Assembly (NCBI RefSeq): GCF_001641125.1
Contig: NZ_LWLP01000001.1
Span: 380,156-444,155, forward strand
DNA: 64,000 bases
Source of the DNA: Arthrobacter sp. OY3WO11
GTDB taxonomy: Bacteria; Actinomycetota; Actinomycetes; Actinomycetales; Micrococcaceae
Direction of reading: 5' to 3'
Position numbers and translations under genes: made by a program
The notes under the pieces: generated by a model
What the model was told of the DNA's origin: nothing
Seen by the model: only the letters and a program-made list of their open reading frames with translations
Database searches by the model: none
Shown: one piece after another, positions 36,617 to 45,812 of the stretch
Numbering within the stretch: position 1 is the first letter of the stretch
Layout: every line of letters starts with the position of its first letter

Positions 36617-36643
36617 CCACCCGCCGTCGTACTTTTACCCAGG

Positions 36644-37732
36644 TCAGGCCCGCGCCTGGGCCTTCACCGAGGTCCGTTCCACCGCTGGGCAGTGGATTTT
36701 CGCAACCCCGCCCGAGCCGGTTCCGGGCGCCCCGTCAAGCCCGAGCAGCATCCGCACACCCGCGGCGCCCAGCTCGTAATGGGGGAGGGACACCGTGGAC
36801 AGCGGGGGGCGCAGGTGGGCGGCGATGACTTCCTGGTTGTCGAACCCCACCACGGCCATGTCGTCGGGGATGGACAGGCCGTGCTCGCGCAGACCGTCGT
36901 AGAGGCCCATGGCCATCCGGTCGTTGTAGCAGTAAACAGCAGTCACGCCGCGTTTGAGGAGTTCCTCCGTGGCACGGTAGCCGCCTTCCTGGTCCGGATA
37001 GGCCTCCAGCACCAGGGCGGGGTCGAAGGGGATCCCTGCCTTCTCAAGTGCCTCACGGTACCCTTGGAGCCGCCCGTCCTTCGCCGGTGCCGGAATGGTG
37101 GCGTTGATGAAGGCGATCTTCCGGTGCGCGTGCCCCAGAAGGATCTCCGTGGCTGAGCGGCCGCCCTGTACCTCGTCGGGTACCACGGCCCGGGTTCCCG
37201 GCTCGTTGGAGAAGCAGTTGACAAGGACGAAGTCGGCTTCCCGGAGCGGCGCCGGAATGTCCGTCTGGCGGTGGAACCACGTGGAGTAGAGGATGCCGCG
37301 GACCTTGTATTCGAGCATCATCTGGATGGCGTCCTGCTCGAGCTCGTTGTTGCCCTCCGTGTTGGCGATGAGGAGGGCGTACCCATGCTTCCACGCCTCG
37401 TCCTGGGCTCCGTGGATGATCTGGCCGGCGAAGGGCGTGGTGGCAACGCCGTCCGCCACCAGCCCGATGAACCGGGACGTGCCGCTGACCAGGGTCTTAG
37501 CCATCGCGTTGGGCCGGTAACCCAGCGTCCGGATGGCGTCCTGCACCCGCCGGCGTGTTTCCTCGGCGATCCGGGCGGCCTTTTTCTTGTTGACCACCAG
37601 CGACACTGTTGCTGTGGAAACACCGGCCGCTTCTGCCACGTCGCGGAGGGTGACGGGGTGCGCGCGCTCCGGGGTTTTCGGCGCCCGGGCGCCAGGGACC
37701 GGCGCCTCCGCACCATTCTCCATTGAACTCAT
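36644..37732 (-). CDS. LacI family regulator of the fructan module
   Basis: 362 residues from ATG 37732, with AAGGAGG just upstream; an ATG at 37774 overlaps the permease stop but has no comparable site. HTH TLRDVAEAAGVSTATVSLVV, then the effector domain (GLVADGVATTPFAGQIIHGA; CYNDRMAMGLYDGL; VVGFDNQEVIAAHLRPPLST). It is last in the GH32-ABC operon, and four matching LacI-type operators lie at the promoter of that operon (42464-42637), giving a feedback loop. Confidence 0.9.
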   Translation of the reverse strand: MSSMENGAEAPVPGARAPKTPERAHPVTLRDVAEAAGVSTATVSLVVNKKKAARIAEETRRRVQDAIRTLGYRPNAMAKTLVSGTSRFIGLVADGVATTPFAGQIIHGAQDEAWKHGYALLIANTEGNNELEQDAIQMMLEYKVRGILYSTWFHRQTDIPAPLREADFVLVNCFSNEPGTRAVVPDEVQGGRSATEILLGHAHRKIAFINATIPAPAKDGRLQGYREALEKAGIPFDPALVLEAYPDQEGGYRATEELLKRGVTAVYCYNDRMAMGLYDGLREHGLSIPDDMAVVGFDNQEVIAAHLRPPLSTVSLPHYELGAAGVRMLLGLDGAPGTGSGGVAKIHCPAVERTSVKAQARA

Positions 37733-37770
37733 CTGCCCTCCTTGAGGAGTATATCCATCCGCCGTTGCCG

Positions 37771-38676
37771 TCATCCCTTGGTCGCCCCGCTTTCAAGTCC
37801 CTGGATCATGGCCTTGTTGAGTACCAGGAACACCAGCAGCAGGGGGGTGATGGTCACGCATACGGCGGCGAACGTTGCCGTCCAGTCCACCTTGCCCATG
37901 GCGCCGATGTAGTTCTGCAGGCCCAGCGGAATGGTCTTCAGGTCCTCGGACAGGACGAACGTGTTGGCGAAGATGAAGTCGTTCCAGATGAAGATGCTGT
38001 TGACCAGGACCACGGTCACCACGGTGTTCAGGGACAGCGGCATGGTGATCAGCCCGAAGATCCGGTAGGGGCCGGCGCCGTCCAGGGACGCTGCCTCGTA
38101 CGTTTCCTTGGGGATGTACTCGTAGAACGAGCAGAACAGGTAGATGGCCATGGGCAGCGAGAACCCGGCAAGCGGGATGATCATCGAGAGGTAGGTGTCC
38201 AGCAGGTTGATCGCCGAATAGTCGATGAACAGCGGGACCAGGGCGATCTGGACCGGAACGATGATGCCGATCAGGAACAGCCCGCGGACCAGCTTGCTGA
38301 GCCGGAACCCCAGCACCTGGATGGCGTACGCGGCCATCATGCCCAGCAGCACGATCAGGATGTTCGCCCCCATGGTCACGATGAAGCTGTTCAGGATGTT
38401 CCGCCCCAGGTCCCCCGTTTCGAAGGCCCTGGCATAGTTCTCCCACGTCAGGGAGCTGGGCAGGGCAAAGGGATCACCGGTGGCGAAGTCCTGTTCCGTG
38501 CGGAGGCTGGTCAGGAACAGCCACGCCAGCGGGTACACCTGCACGATCACGATGAGCATGATCAGCACGCGGGACAGCGTCCGGAACAGGTCGGGCCTGC
38601 GCCGGCGGCGCTTTCCGGACGGCCGGGCAGGTACGACGGCGGCGGGCGGGGTGGGCGGGGCTGTTTGGGTGATCAT
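37771..38676 (-). CDS. Sugar ABC transporter permease, MalG type
   Basis: 301 residues from ATG 38676, overlapping the upstream permease stop. Six membrane segments; the EAA loop reads ETYEAASLDGAGPYRIFGLI. A basic N-terminal cytoplasmic stretch (GKRRRRRPDLFR) precedes the first helix. It forms the channel with the MalF-type partner. No ATPase gene is in the cluster, so a shared MsmX/MsiK-type ATPase elsewhere is expected. Confidence 0.92.
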   Translation of the reverse strand: MITQTAPPTPPAAVVPARPSGKRRRRRPDLFRTLSRVLIMLIVIVQVYPLAWLFLTSLRTEQDFATGDPFALPSSLTWENYARAFETGDLGRNILNSFIVTMGANILIVLLGMMAAYAIQVLGFRLSKLVRGLFLIGIIVPVQIALVPLFIDYSAINLLDTYLSMIIPLAGFSLPMAIYLFCSFYEYIPKETYEAASLDGAGPYRIFGLITMPLSLNTVVTVVLVNSIFIWNDFIFANTFVLSEDLKTIPLGLQNYIGAMGKVDWTATFAAVCVTITPLLLVFLVLNKAMIQGLESGATKG

Positions 38677-39569
38677 GCGTCTGCCTTCCGCTTCAGCAGG
38701 AAAAGGATGAGGCCGACGGCGACCAGGCACTCCACCACGATGAACACCGAGATGGTGCTGGCGTAGCCGAAGTCCGTGCTGGTGAACGCCGTCTTGTACA
38801 TGTAGGTGGTGAGCAGTTCCGAGGACTGCCCCGGACCGCCGTTGGTCATCAGGTAGGGGATGTCGAAGCCGCGCAGCCCGTAGGTGGTGGCCATGATGGT
38901 GGTGGTGATCCACACCGGGCGGATGTACGGGAAGCGGATCTTGGTGAACAGCGTCCACCGGGAAGCGCCATCCAGGACGGCGGCCTCCTCAAGCTCCTTG
39001 GGCACCGCGAGCAGGGCCGCATAAATGATGAGCATGTACAGCCCGGTGAAGCGCCAGCCCTCCGGTGCGGACACCGCCGCCAGGACCGTGTTGACGTCCG
39101 AGAGCCAGGGCCGCTCGAGGCTGCCGAGGCCAACCCAGTGGAACAGCTGGTTGAGCAGGCCCACGGGCTCCAAGGAGTAGATCCGCACGAAGAGGAAGGC
39201 GATGGCCACCGTGGAGATGACGGCTGGCAGCAGGTAGAGCGTCTTGATGAGCTCACGTCCGCGGCGGAGCGACGTGAGGAGGCTGGCCACCACCAGGGCG
39301 CCGCCGAGCTGCAGGACCAGGCAGATGGCCAGGTAGACAAGGGCGTTCAGGAACGCCCGCCAGAAGATATCATCGGCGACGAACATCCGGACGTAGTTGT
39401 CCACGCCCACGAACTCCATGTCGCTGATGCCGTTCCAGGAGAAGAAGCTCAGGAACAGGGACTGGAGGATGGGAAAGAGGACTGCTGCGCCGTAAAGGAG
39501 CAGCGGAGGAAGCAGGAAGACCAGGACCGAGGTCCGTGACCTGTTGGGCAGCATCCTGTTGGGTTGCAT
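38673..39569 (-). CDS. Sugar ABC transporter permease, MalF type
   Basis: 298 residues from ATG 39569 (AAAGG upstream). Six membrane segments, VLFPILQSLFLSFFSWNG after the first, and the EAA loop EEAAVLDGASRWTLFTKIRF. It lies between the binding protein and the MalG-type permease in the fructan operon. Confidence 0.92.
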   Translation of the reverse strand: MQPNRMLPNRSRTSVLVFLLPPLLLYGAAVLFPILQSLFLSFFSWNGISDMEFVGVDNYVRMFVADDIFWRAFLNALVYLAICLVLQLGGALVVASLLTSLRRGRELIKTLYLLPAVISTVAIAFLFVRIYSLEPVGLLNQLFHWVGLGSLERPWLSDVNTVLAAVSAPEGWRFTGLYMLIIYAALLAVPKELEEAAVLDGASRWTLFTKIRFPYIRPVWITTTIMATTYGLRGFDIPYLMTNGGPGQSSELLTTYMYKTAFTSTDFGYASTISVFIVVECLVAVGLILFLLKRKADA

Positions 39570-39627
39570 GGCGGGGCCTTTCGGGGCCTTGCGCGCGGGG
39601 GATCGCTGGGATCCCCCGTCGCGTTGG

Positions 39628-40962
39628 CTACTTGAAGAACTTCGGGGCGTTCTGCGCGATGGTCTTGTCCATGGTTTCGGTGAACTGCTCAGGCGTGATG
39701 TTGCCCTGCACCAGCAGCACCAGCTCCTGCTGCAGCCGGCCGTTGGTGGTCGGATCCAGCTGCGTGTCCCACGGCATGGCCTGCTTGGAACCGAGGCCGT
39801 CGGCCTGGTCCAGGGCCTTCTGGTACAGCGGCGTGGCATTGGCCGGAACAACGGTTTCGACGTCGGTGGTGGGGGACAGTGCCCCGGTGGCGGCATATTC
39901 AGCGGGGTACTTTTCCAGGGCGAACTTGAGGAAGTCGCTCACCAGGGGATCGTAGGTCTTGGCATTCACTGCCATGCCGATGCCGGACGGGGACACGAAC
40001 TCGTTGGCCGCCGTCGCGGACCCTGCGGTGGTGGGAAGGGTGAAGAAGTCGATGTCGTTGCGGACGGCCGGGTCCAGCTTGTCCGTGGCCAGGCTGGGCA
40101 GTTCCCACGTGCCGATGTTGTACATGGCGGCCTGCCCCGAGGTGAACTGGTTTTGCGCGTCCGAGTAGCCCTGGGCGGAGAAGCCGTCCTGGAAGCACTT
40201 GGCCTTGCCCAGTTCCGCCATCCAGTTCACGGTCTTCTGGCCGGCGGGATCGCTGAACTTCGCTTCGCCCTTCTTCAGTTCCTGGACGAACTCGGGGCCT
40301 GCTTCGCGGAACGGCTGGTACGCAATGTAGCGCTCCAGCGGCCACTGGTCCTGGCCGTCGATGGCAATGGGGGTGATGCCTGCGCTGCGCAGGGCGGTGC
40401 ACATGGCGGGGATGTCATCGAGCGATGCTGGTACTGCCACGCCGGCCTTCTCCAGCAGGGCCTTGTTGTACCAGATGAATTCCAGCTCGAACTGGAAGGG
40501 GATCATGTACAGGGACCCGTCGTCGAAGCGCTGGTAGTCCAGCGCTCCCGGGCGGTAGGTGTCGTAGATATCCAGTGACTTCAGCAGCTGCTCGGCGTCC
40601 ATCATCTTGCCCTGCTTGGCCAGCTGCTGGGCGAAGGGCGTGGCATCTGTGTCGAACAGTTCGGGCAGCTTGTTGGCTGCCGCCAGGGTTTCGAGCTTCT
40701 GGATGTAGGAGGGCCGGTCCGGGGTGGTGATCAGGTTGAGCTCAAAGCCCGGGTGGTCCTTGGCATAGTCCTCGGCGAGCTTCTTCATGATGTTGATGAC
40801 CGCGCCATCGGCAGGCCGGGAGAGCAGCCACGAGATCTCGCGGGCCTTGATCTCGCCGGTGGGGCTGACGTTGGACGGGTCGGTGGAGCTTGCGCCCCCG
40901 CAGGCTGTCAGTGCCAGGGCGGTAACGGCTGCGGCGGCGGCAGCGCGGAAAATCTTCTTCAT
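39628..40962 (-). CDS. Sugar ABC transporter substrate-binding lipoprotein
   Basis: 444 residues. A basic signal sequence ends in the lipobox ALTACGG, so it is a lipoprotein. Solute-binding family 1 features include IWYNKALLEKAGVAVPASLDD and GQAAMYNIGTWELPSL. Operon position between an intracellular GH32 enzyme and the permeases, with a secreted GH32 enzyme divergent, makes fructo-oligosaccharides, levan fragments or sucrose the probable ligands. Confidence 0.92.
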   Translation of the reverse strand: MKKIFRAAAAAAVTALALTACGGASSTDPSNVSPTGEIKAREISWLLSRPADGAVINIMKKLAEDYAKDHPGFELNLITTPDRPSYIQKLETLAAANKLPELFDTDATPFAQQLAKQGKMMDAEQLLKSLDIYDTYRPGALDYQRFDDGSLYMIPFQFELEFIWYNKALLEKAGVAVPASLDDIPAMCTALRSAGITPIAIDGQDQWPLERYIAYQPFREAGPEFVQELKKGEAKFSDPAGQKTVNWMAELGKAKCFQDGFSAQGYSDAQNQFTSGQAAMYNIGTWELPSLATDKLDPAVRNDIDFFTLPTTAGSATAANEFVSPSGIGMAVNAKTYDPLVSDFLKFALEKYPAEYAATGALSPTTDVETVVPANATPLYQKALDQADGLGSKQAMPWDTQLDPTTNGRLQQELVLLVQGNITPEQFTETMDKTIAQNAPKFFK

Positions 40963-41007
40963 TGGGTCAATCTCCCTTGATTGGAACGGAGGATGGGGGT
41001 GGGGTAT

Positions 41008-42444
41008 TCAGTTGTCGGTTCGCTTGCGTACTTCGAAATCGGTGACCGTCACGGTGCCCTCGCCGGCGAATACGCCTATTCCGCCGGCGGGAAGGTCATA
41101 GATGCGGGTGCTGAGAGCCACCTGGCGGTCCACGACGGCGACGCACAGGTCGCCGTCCACCACCACTTCCAGCGTGTGGCTGCCGGGGGAGAGGTCGCAG
41201 GGGCGTTCCAGCTCGATGGCGTAGGGCACGTCGCCCGAGACATGCCATTGGGCCTCCCCGGTGATGGCCCGGGGCCACCGGTCGAAAACCAAGCGTCCGC
41301 GCTTCGGTTCGAGGCGGAGGACGTAGGAGTGGTCACCGTCCGGGCTGGACCGGAGCAGGATCCCGCATTCCGTGGTGCCCGGCTGGATGTCCAGCACCGC
41401 TTTGGCGTAGAACTGCGTGGGCAGATCGTTCGCTGCGACGGCGGCGCTGTAGGAGTCCGGTACGTCCAGCCGGATGGGCAGCGGGCTCTCCAGTTCCAGC
41501 GGGATTCCGTCCCAAAAGCTGTCCACAAGCTCGTCCGCGAGGCCGAATGCCAACGTCCCGTCGGGGTTCTGCCGTGCCTCCAGGACGGACATGGTGCCTG
41601 CCCACTGCCAGGCGCCGTCGTCGCAATTGCCTTCCTTGCTGGCAATCCAGCCGAAGAAGAACCGCCGGCCGTCCCGCTCCGCCGTCTTGGAAGCGTAGAA
41701 CGCACGTCCGTCGATGCTGTCCAGGTCCGGAACTGTCCACGGCCCCGTGGGGCTCTTGGCCATCCGGTACCGGGTGGTGAATGTTTCGGAAAACTCGGAG
41801 TAGACCATGTACCACCAGCCGCCCCACTCGAACACATCAGGGCATTCATGCGTGATGTACCTGCGGGGATCCCAGAACGGGTCCGTGTGCTCCCACGTCA
41901 TCAGGTCCGTGGAGACGCACTGGGCGATGACGCCGCGGCGGCGTTCGGGGCCGTCGGAGTGCCGGGCCGCCAGGAGCATCCGCCACAGGCCGGCCGCCTC
42001 GTCACGGAAGACGAAAGGGTCCCGCCAGTCCGCTGACTCGTAGCCGTCCGGTGCACCGAACGTAAGCTCCGGGTGCTTGACCCACATGTTCATGCCGTCG
42101 GTGCTGGTGGCGTGCATGACCAGCTGCAGGGGCAGGCCGTCCGTCCCGAGGTTGCCCGGGTTCTGCCCCGTGTAGAACAGGTGGTGGATGCCCGACTCGT
42201 CAGCAACGATGCTGCCCGTGTAACAGTTGAAGTCCAGGTCCTCCATGGTCCCGTGGGGGAGGGCAACGCCATGGTCCTGGAACTGGGTGAGGTCCTTGGT
42301 AGTCACCAGGTTCCAGGCCGTTCCGGGCTTCGGGTCGGTGCGGACCTCCTGAAGGTAGAAGAGCCAGAACTCCCCGTCCTTCTGGAAAGGGATAAGGTCC
42401 CCAACCCATGCATTGGCGGGCTGGAAGAAGACTGGGTAGCTCAT
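41008..42444 (-). CDS. Glycoside hydrolase family 32, intracellular beta-fructosidase-like
   Basis: 478 residues, no signal peptide. The five-blade propeller motifs are FQPANAWVGDLIPF in place of the usual WMNDPNG (nucleophile Asp in VGDL), DWRDPFVFRDE (transition-state Asp) and ITHECPDVFEW (acid/base Glu). A C-terminal beta-sandwich follows from about residue 300. The divergent nucleophile segment is like the Aec43/short-chain fructo-oligosaccharide group. It opens the ABC operon and would hydrolyse imported fructosides. Confidence 0.9.
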   Translation of the reverse strand: MSYPVFFQPANAWVGDLIPFQKDGEFWLFYLQEVRTDPKPGTAWNLVTTKDLTQFQDHGVALPHGTMEDLDFNCYTGSIVADESGIHHLFYTGQNPGNLGTDGLPLQLVMHATSTDGMNMWVKHPELTFGAPDGYESADWRDPFVFRDEAAGLWRMLLAARHSDGPERRRGVIAQCVSTDLMTWEHTDPFWDPRRYITHECPDVFEWGGWWYMVYSEFSETFTTRYRMAKSPTGPWTVPDLDSIDGRAFYASKTAERDGRRFFFGWIASKEGNCDDGAWQWAGTMSVLEARQNPDGTLAFGLADELVDSFWDGIPLELESPLPIRLDVPDSYSAAVAANDLPTQFYAKAVLDIQPGTTECGILLRSSPDGDHSYVLRLEPKRGRLVFDRWPRAITGEAQWHVSGDVPYAIELERPCDLSPGSHTLEVVVDGDLCVAVVDRQVALSTRIYDLPAGGIGVFAGEGTVTVTDFEVRKRTDN

Positions 42445-42463
42445 CGGCGTTGATGTCCATTTC

Positions 42464-42637
42464 TGCTAAAGCGTTTGATCACCATGAAGCTAGCCTGAAA
42501 TGGAAGGCTGATCAAGCGTTTTAGCAAAAATTGTCCGGAACGTTCTTTTCGCCGATTTGAGGCGAGGGGCATTTTTGCTGAAACGCTTGACCAACAAGTT
42601 GTGGCTGGGTATGTTCTTCTGCTAAAGCGCTTAAGCA
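42464..42637. promoter_or_regulatory. Cluster of four LacI-type operators between divergent GH32 genes
   Basis: Sites at 42464-42480 (TGCTAAAGCGTTTGATC), 42509-42526 (TGATCAAGCGTTTTAGCA, inverted), 42576-42593 (TGCTGAAACGCTTGACCA) and 42620-42637 (TGCTAAAGCGCTTAAGCA). Two lie near each gene start. The shared consensus and spacing imply joint control of both transcription units by the operon's LacI protein. Confidence 0.8.
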
Positions 42638-42722
42638 GCCGGTGATCCGATCAGCGAACTACCGAAGGTTCCGTCACCCCGAGCGCCCGGCGGAGCAGCC
42701 GCCCCCTGAGAGGAAGTCAACG

Positions 42723-44294
42723 ATGACACATGCCTTTTCCCGTCGCCACGTCCTGCAAGGCACCGGAGCAGGAGCACTCGCCCTGTTCACGTCCGGTGTC
42801 GGCGCCGGCGCCGCATTGGCCTCACCGGCGCGCGCGGCGCAGGGCTCACAGCGGGCCGTTTACCACATGACGCCGCCGTCCGGCTGGCTGTGCGACCCCC
42901 AGCGCCCGGTGTTCCTTGGCAGCAAATACCACCTCTACTACCTGCACTCCACGCAGAACAACGGCCAGGGCGGCTGGGACCACGCCACCACGGAGGACGG
43001 CGTGGCCTTTACCCACCACGGTGATGCGCTGCCGCTGCAGCCCGATTTCCCCGTGTGGTCCGGATCCGCAGTGGTGGACACGGCAAACACGGCGGGCTTC
43101 GGCGCGGGGGCCGTCGTGGTCCTTGCCACCCAGCCCACCGGCGGCATCCGCAAATACCAGGACCAGTACCTCTATTGGTCAACCGACGGCGGCTACACGT
43201 TCACCGCGCTGCCTGACCCTGTCATCGTGAACACGGACGGCAGGGCTGCGGTCACGCAGGCGGAGATCGACAACGCCGAATGGTTCCGGGACCCTAAAGT
43301 CCACTGGGACGCGGCGCGCAGCGAGTGGGTCTGCGTGATCGGCCGGGCACGGTATGCGGCCTTCTATACCTCCCCGAACCTGCGCGACTGGCAGCTTAAG
43401 CGCAACTTCGACTTCCCCAACCCCGCGCTGGGTGGCATCGAGTGCCCCGACCTGTTCGAGATGACGGCCGACGACGGCACCAGCCATTGGGTGCTCGGCG
43501 CCAGCATGGACGCCTACAGCATCGGGTTGCCCATGACCTACGCTTACTGGACGGGCACGTGGGACGGGGAGCAGTTCCTGGCCGACGACGTCACCAACCC
43601 GCAATGGCTGGACTGGGGCTGGGACTGGTATGGCGCGGTGACGTGGCCGGCTGCAGAGGCGCCCGCGACGCGGCGGTACGCGATCGGCTGGATGAACAAC
43701 TGGAAGTATGCCGCCCGTGACGTTCCCACCGACGCCTCCGACGGGTACAACGGGCAGAACTCGGTCGTGCGGGAGCTGCGGCTGGAACGGCAGGGCGGCG
43801 GCTGGTACAGCCTGCTCAGCAGCCCCGTCACAGCGCTCTCGAACTACGCCGGCTCCACCACCGCGTTCCCGGACCGGACCGTGAACGGGAGCTACGTCCT
43901 GCCCTGGTGCGGCCGCGCCTACGAGCTGGAACTCGACATCTCCTGGGATGCCGCCGTGAACATTGGGGTCTCTGTGGGCCGCTCCGCCGACGGTGCCCGG
44001 CACACCAACATCGGCAAGTACGGCGATGAGCTGTACGTGGACCGTGCGCCCTCGGACCTTGCCGGCTTCTCGTTGCTGCCGTTCACGCGTGCGGCAGCGC
44101 CCATCGACGCCGCCGCGCGGTCCGTCCACCTGCGCATCTTCGTGGACACCCAAAGCGTCGAGGTGTTCGTCAACTCCGGCCACACGGTGCTCTCGCAGCA
44201 GGTGCACTTCGCCGACGGCGACACCGGGATCTCCTTCTACACCGACGGCGGGCCTGCAACCTTCTCCGGCATCACCATCCGGTCCTTCCAGTAG
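42723..44294 (+). CDS. Secreted GH32 enzyme (levanase/exo-inulinase-like) with Tat signal
   Basis: 523 residues from ATG 42723 (GAGGAAG upstream). The Tat signal SRRHVLQGTGAGALAL ends near ASPARAAQ. GH32 motifs: GWLCDPQRPV for the nucleophile block, EWFRDPKVHW for the RDP block, and GGIECPDLFEM with the acid/base Glu, followed by the C-terminal beta-sandwich (VHLRIFVDTQSVEVFVNSG). It would release fructose or short fructans outside the cell for the ABC system read divergently. Confidence 0.93.
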   Translation: MTHAFSRRHVLQGTGAGALALFTSGVGAGAALASPARAAQGSQRAVYHMTPPSGWLCDPQRPVFLGSKYHLYYLHSTQNNGQGGWDHATTEDGVAFTHHGDALPLQPDFPVWSGSAVVDTANTAGFGAGAVVVLATQPTGGIRKYQDQYLYWSTDGGYTFTALPDPVIVNTDGRAAVTQAEIDNAEWFRDPKVHWDAARSEWVCVIGRARYAAFYTSPNLRDWQLKRNFDFPNPALGGIECPDLFEMTADDGTSHWVLGASMDAYSIGLPMTYAYWTGTWDGEQFLADDVTNPQWLDWGWDWYGAVTWPAAEAPATRRYAIGWMNNWKYAARDVPTDASDGYNGQNSVVRELRLERQGGGWYSLLSSPVTALSNYAGSTTAFPDRTVNGSYVLPWCGRAYELELDISWDAAVNIGVSVGRSADGARHTNIGKYGDELYVDRAPSDLAGFSLLPFTRAAAPIDAAARSVHLRIFVDTQSVEVFVNSGHTVLSQQVHFADGDTGISFYTDGGPATFSGITIRSFQ

Positions 44295-44308
44295 CCGGCC
44301 ACGCGAAG

Positions 44309-44340
44309 CGGCGGCCCCCACGCATCGGTGGGGGCCGCCG
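44309..44340 (+). terminator. Strong hairpin terminator after secreted GH32
   Basis: A 13-bp perfect stem (CGGCGGCCCCCAC / GTGGGGGCCGCCG) with a 6-base loop, 15 bp after the stop. There is no T-run, as is common in actinobacteria. It lies before the convergent hxlA stop at 44396. Confidence 0.85.
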
Positions 44341-44395
44341 TCGGCATTGCAGCATGTTCAGCAGCCGGGGGAAAACCGGCAGCCGGCAGGAAGAA

Positions 44396-45019
44396 TCAGA
44401 TGATGGCAGCCTTCAGTTCCTTGGCCGCCACGGCGGGATCATCGGCGCTGTAGATGGAACCGCCCACAACGGCCACGTCCGCGCCGGCGCGCTGCACGGC
44501 CCCGATAGTGGAGATGTTCACGCCGCCGGCCACGGAGAAGGGCACGCGTGCTTCTTCTCCAGCGCCCAGCAGGACGTCCAGGTTGTAGCCGGGCAGCGCC
44601 TGCTCGTCCAGGCCGGCATGGAACTCGATGAACTCGGCGCCGAGTGCCCGGGCTTCCTTGGCGCGGGACACCTTGTCCGCAACGCCGATCAGGTCCACCA
44701 CCACGCCCTTGTTGTGGGCCTTGGCGGCCTTGACCGCGCCGGTGATGGTGGAGTCGTCGGCGCTGCCCAGGACGGACACCAGGTCCGCGCCGGCGTTGAA
44801 GGCGATTTCGGCCTCGAGTTCGCCGGCGTCCATGGTCTTCATGTCCGCGAAGACAATCTTGTCCGGATGGGCGGTCTTGATGGCGGTTACGGCGGAGAGC
44901 CCTGCGTTCTTGATCAGCGGGGTGCCGAGCTCGATGATGTCCACGGACTCGGCAACCTTGCCGGCCAGGTCCAGTGCGGCCTCGACGGTGAGGACATCCA
45001 TGGCTACTTGCAGTTTCAT
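44396..45019 (-). CDS. hxlA: 3-hexulose-6-phosphate synthase
   Basis: Condenses formaldehyde with ribulose 5-phosphate, the first step of the RuMP cycle. 207 residues, orotidine-decarboxylase-like barrel: LQVAMDVLTVEAALDLAGKV, IIELGTPLIK, the DxKxxD signature in VFADMKTMDAGELE, and GVVVDLIGV. ATG 45019 is the start of the conserved fold. It follows hxlB by about 60 bp. Here it can fix the formaldehyde released by betaine, dimethylglycine and sarcosine demethylation. Confidence 0.95.
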   Translation of the reverse strand: MKLQVAMDVLTVEAALDLAGKVAESVDIIELGTPLIKNAGLSAVTAIKTAHPDKIVFADMKTMDAGELEAEIAFNAGADLVSVLGSADDSTITGAVKAAKAHNKGVVVDLIGVADKVSRAKEARALGAEFIEFHAGLDEQALPGYNLDVLLGAGEEARVPFSVAGGVNISTIGAVQRAGADVAVVGGSIYSADDPAVAAKELKAAII

Positions 45020-45077
45020 GTGGGGGTCGCTTTCTGTTGTTTCCTGCGTTTTATGGTGGGGAAAGGGAGCGGGAAAC

Positions 45078-45680
45078 CTACTCGAGGTTTGCGTGCCGCA
45101 GCCAGAGGTCCTCGGCCGCGGATGTGTCCTCGTCCCACAGGCTTTGGAACACCGCCTCGGTGGCGGCGAACAGCACTTGCTCAAAGAGGCTGCCCGAGTA
45201 CTGCCGCGTGAGCGCCGAGCCGTGATCCGTCTTCCGGGCGGCAGGGATGATCACGACGGCGGCAGCAGCGGCCGCCAGCAGGGAACCTTGGGCGGTAGTG
45301 TAGGCAGCCACGCGGGCACCGTGGGCGGCTGCGGTTTCTGCGGCCTTGACGACGCCGGCGGTACTGCCGGAGCCGGAGGCTGCGAGGAGCAAGTCGCCGG
45401 CGCGGATGGCCGGTGCCGTTGTCTCGCCGACCACATGCACCGTCAGTCCCAGGTGCATGAGCCGCATGGCCGCCATCTTCAGGACCAGGCCGCTGCGGCC
45501 GGCGCCGGCCACGAAGATCCTGTCCGCCAGCCGAAGCTCGGTCACCAGCGCGGCCACCTCCAGGGGGTCAACCTGCTCCAATGCTGAGCCGATCTCGCCC
45601 AGGACCAGGCCCCGGTTGTGGTGGAAGGCCCGTGCTGTTCCCGTCAGGGCGGCCGGGTTCGCTTCTGTGGTGGCGTTCAT
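45078..45680 (-). CDS. hxlB: 6-phospho-3-hexuloisomerase
   Basis: Converts hexulose 6-phosphate to fructose 6-phosphate. 200 residues, a SIS-domain sugar isomerase: VAGAGRSGLVLKMAAMRLMH, then ASGSGSTAGVVKAAE, and SLFEQVLFAATEAVFQSL. ATG 45680 follows AAGGAGG by seven bases. First gene of the hxlBA unit and divergent from a LuxR-type regulator gene. Confidence 0.94.
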   Translation of the reverse strand: MNATTEANPAALTGTARAFHHNRGLVLGEIGSALEQVDPLEVAALVTELRLADRIFVAGAGRSGLVLKMAAMRLMHLGLTVHVVGETTAPAIRAGDLLLAASGSGSTAGVVKAAETAAAHGARVAAYTTAQGSLLAAAAAAVVIIPAARKTDHGSALTRQYSGSLFEQVLFAATEAVFQSLWDEDTSAAEDLWLRHANLE

Positions 45681-45812
45681 GCGCGTACCTCCTTGGATAT
45701 TGGTGCCCTTCCATGCTCGCCCGCCCGGGGGGTGGGTGAAACGGCATGATGGGACGGCCCCGCCCACCCGAAGGGGTAGGTGCACCCTGTGGGGCGCACC
45801 TACACTGGATGG

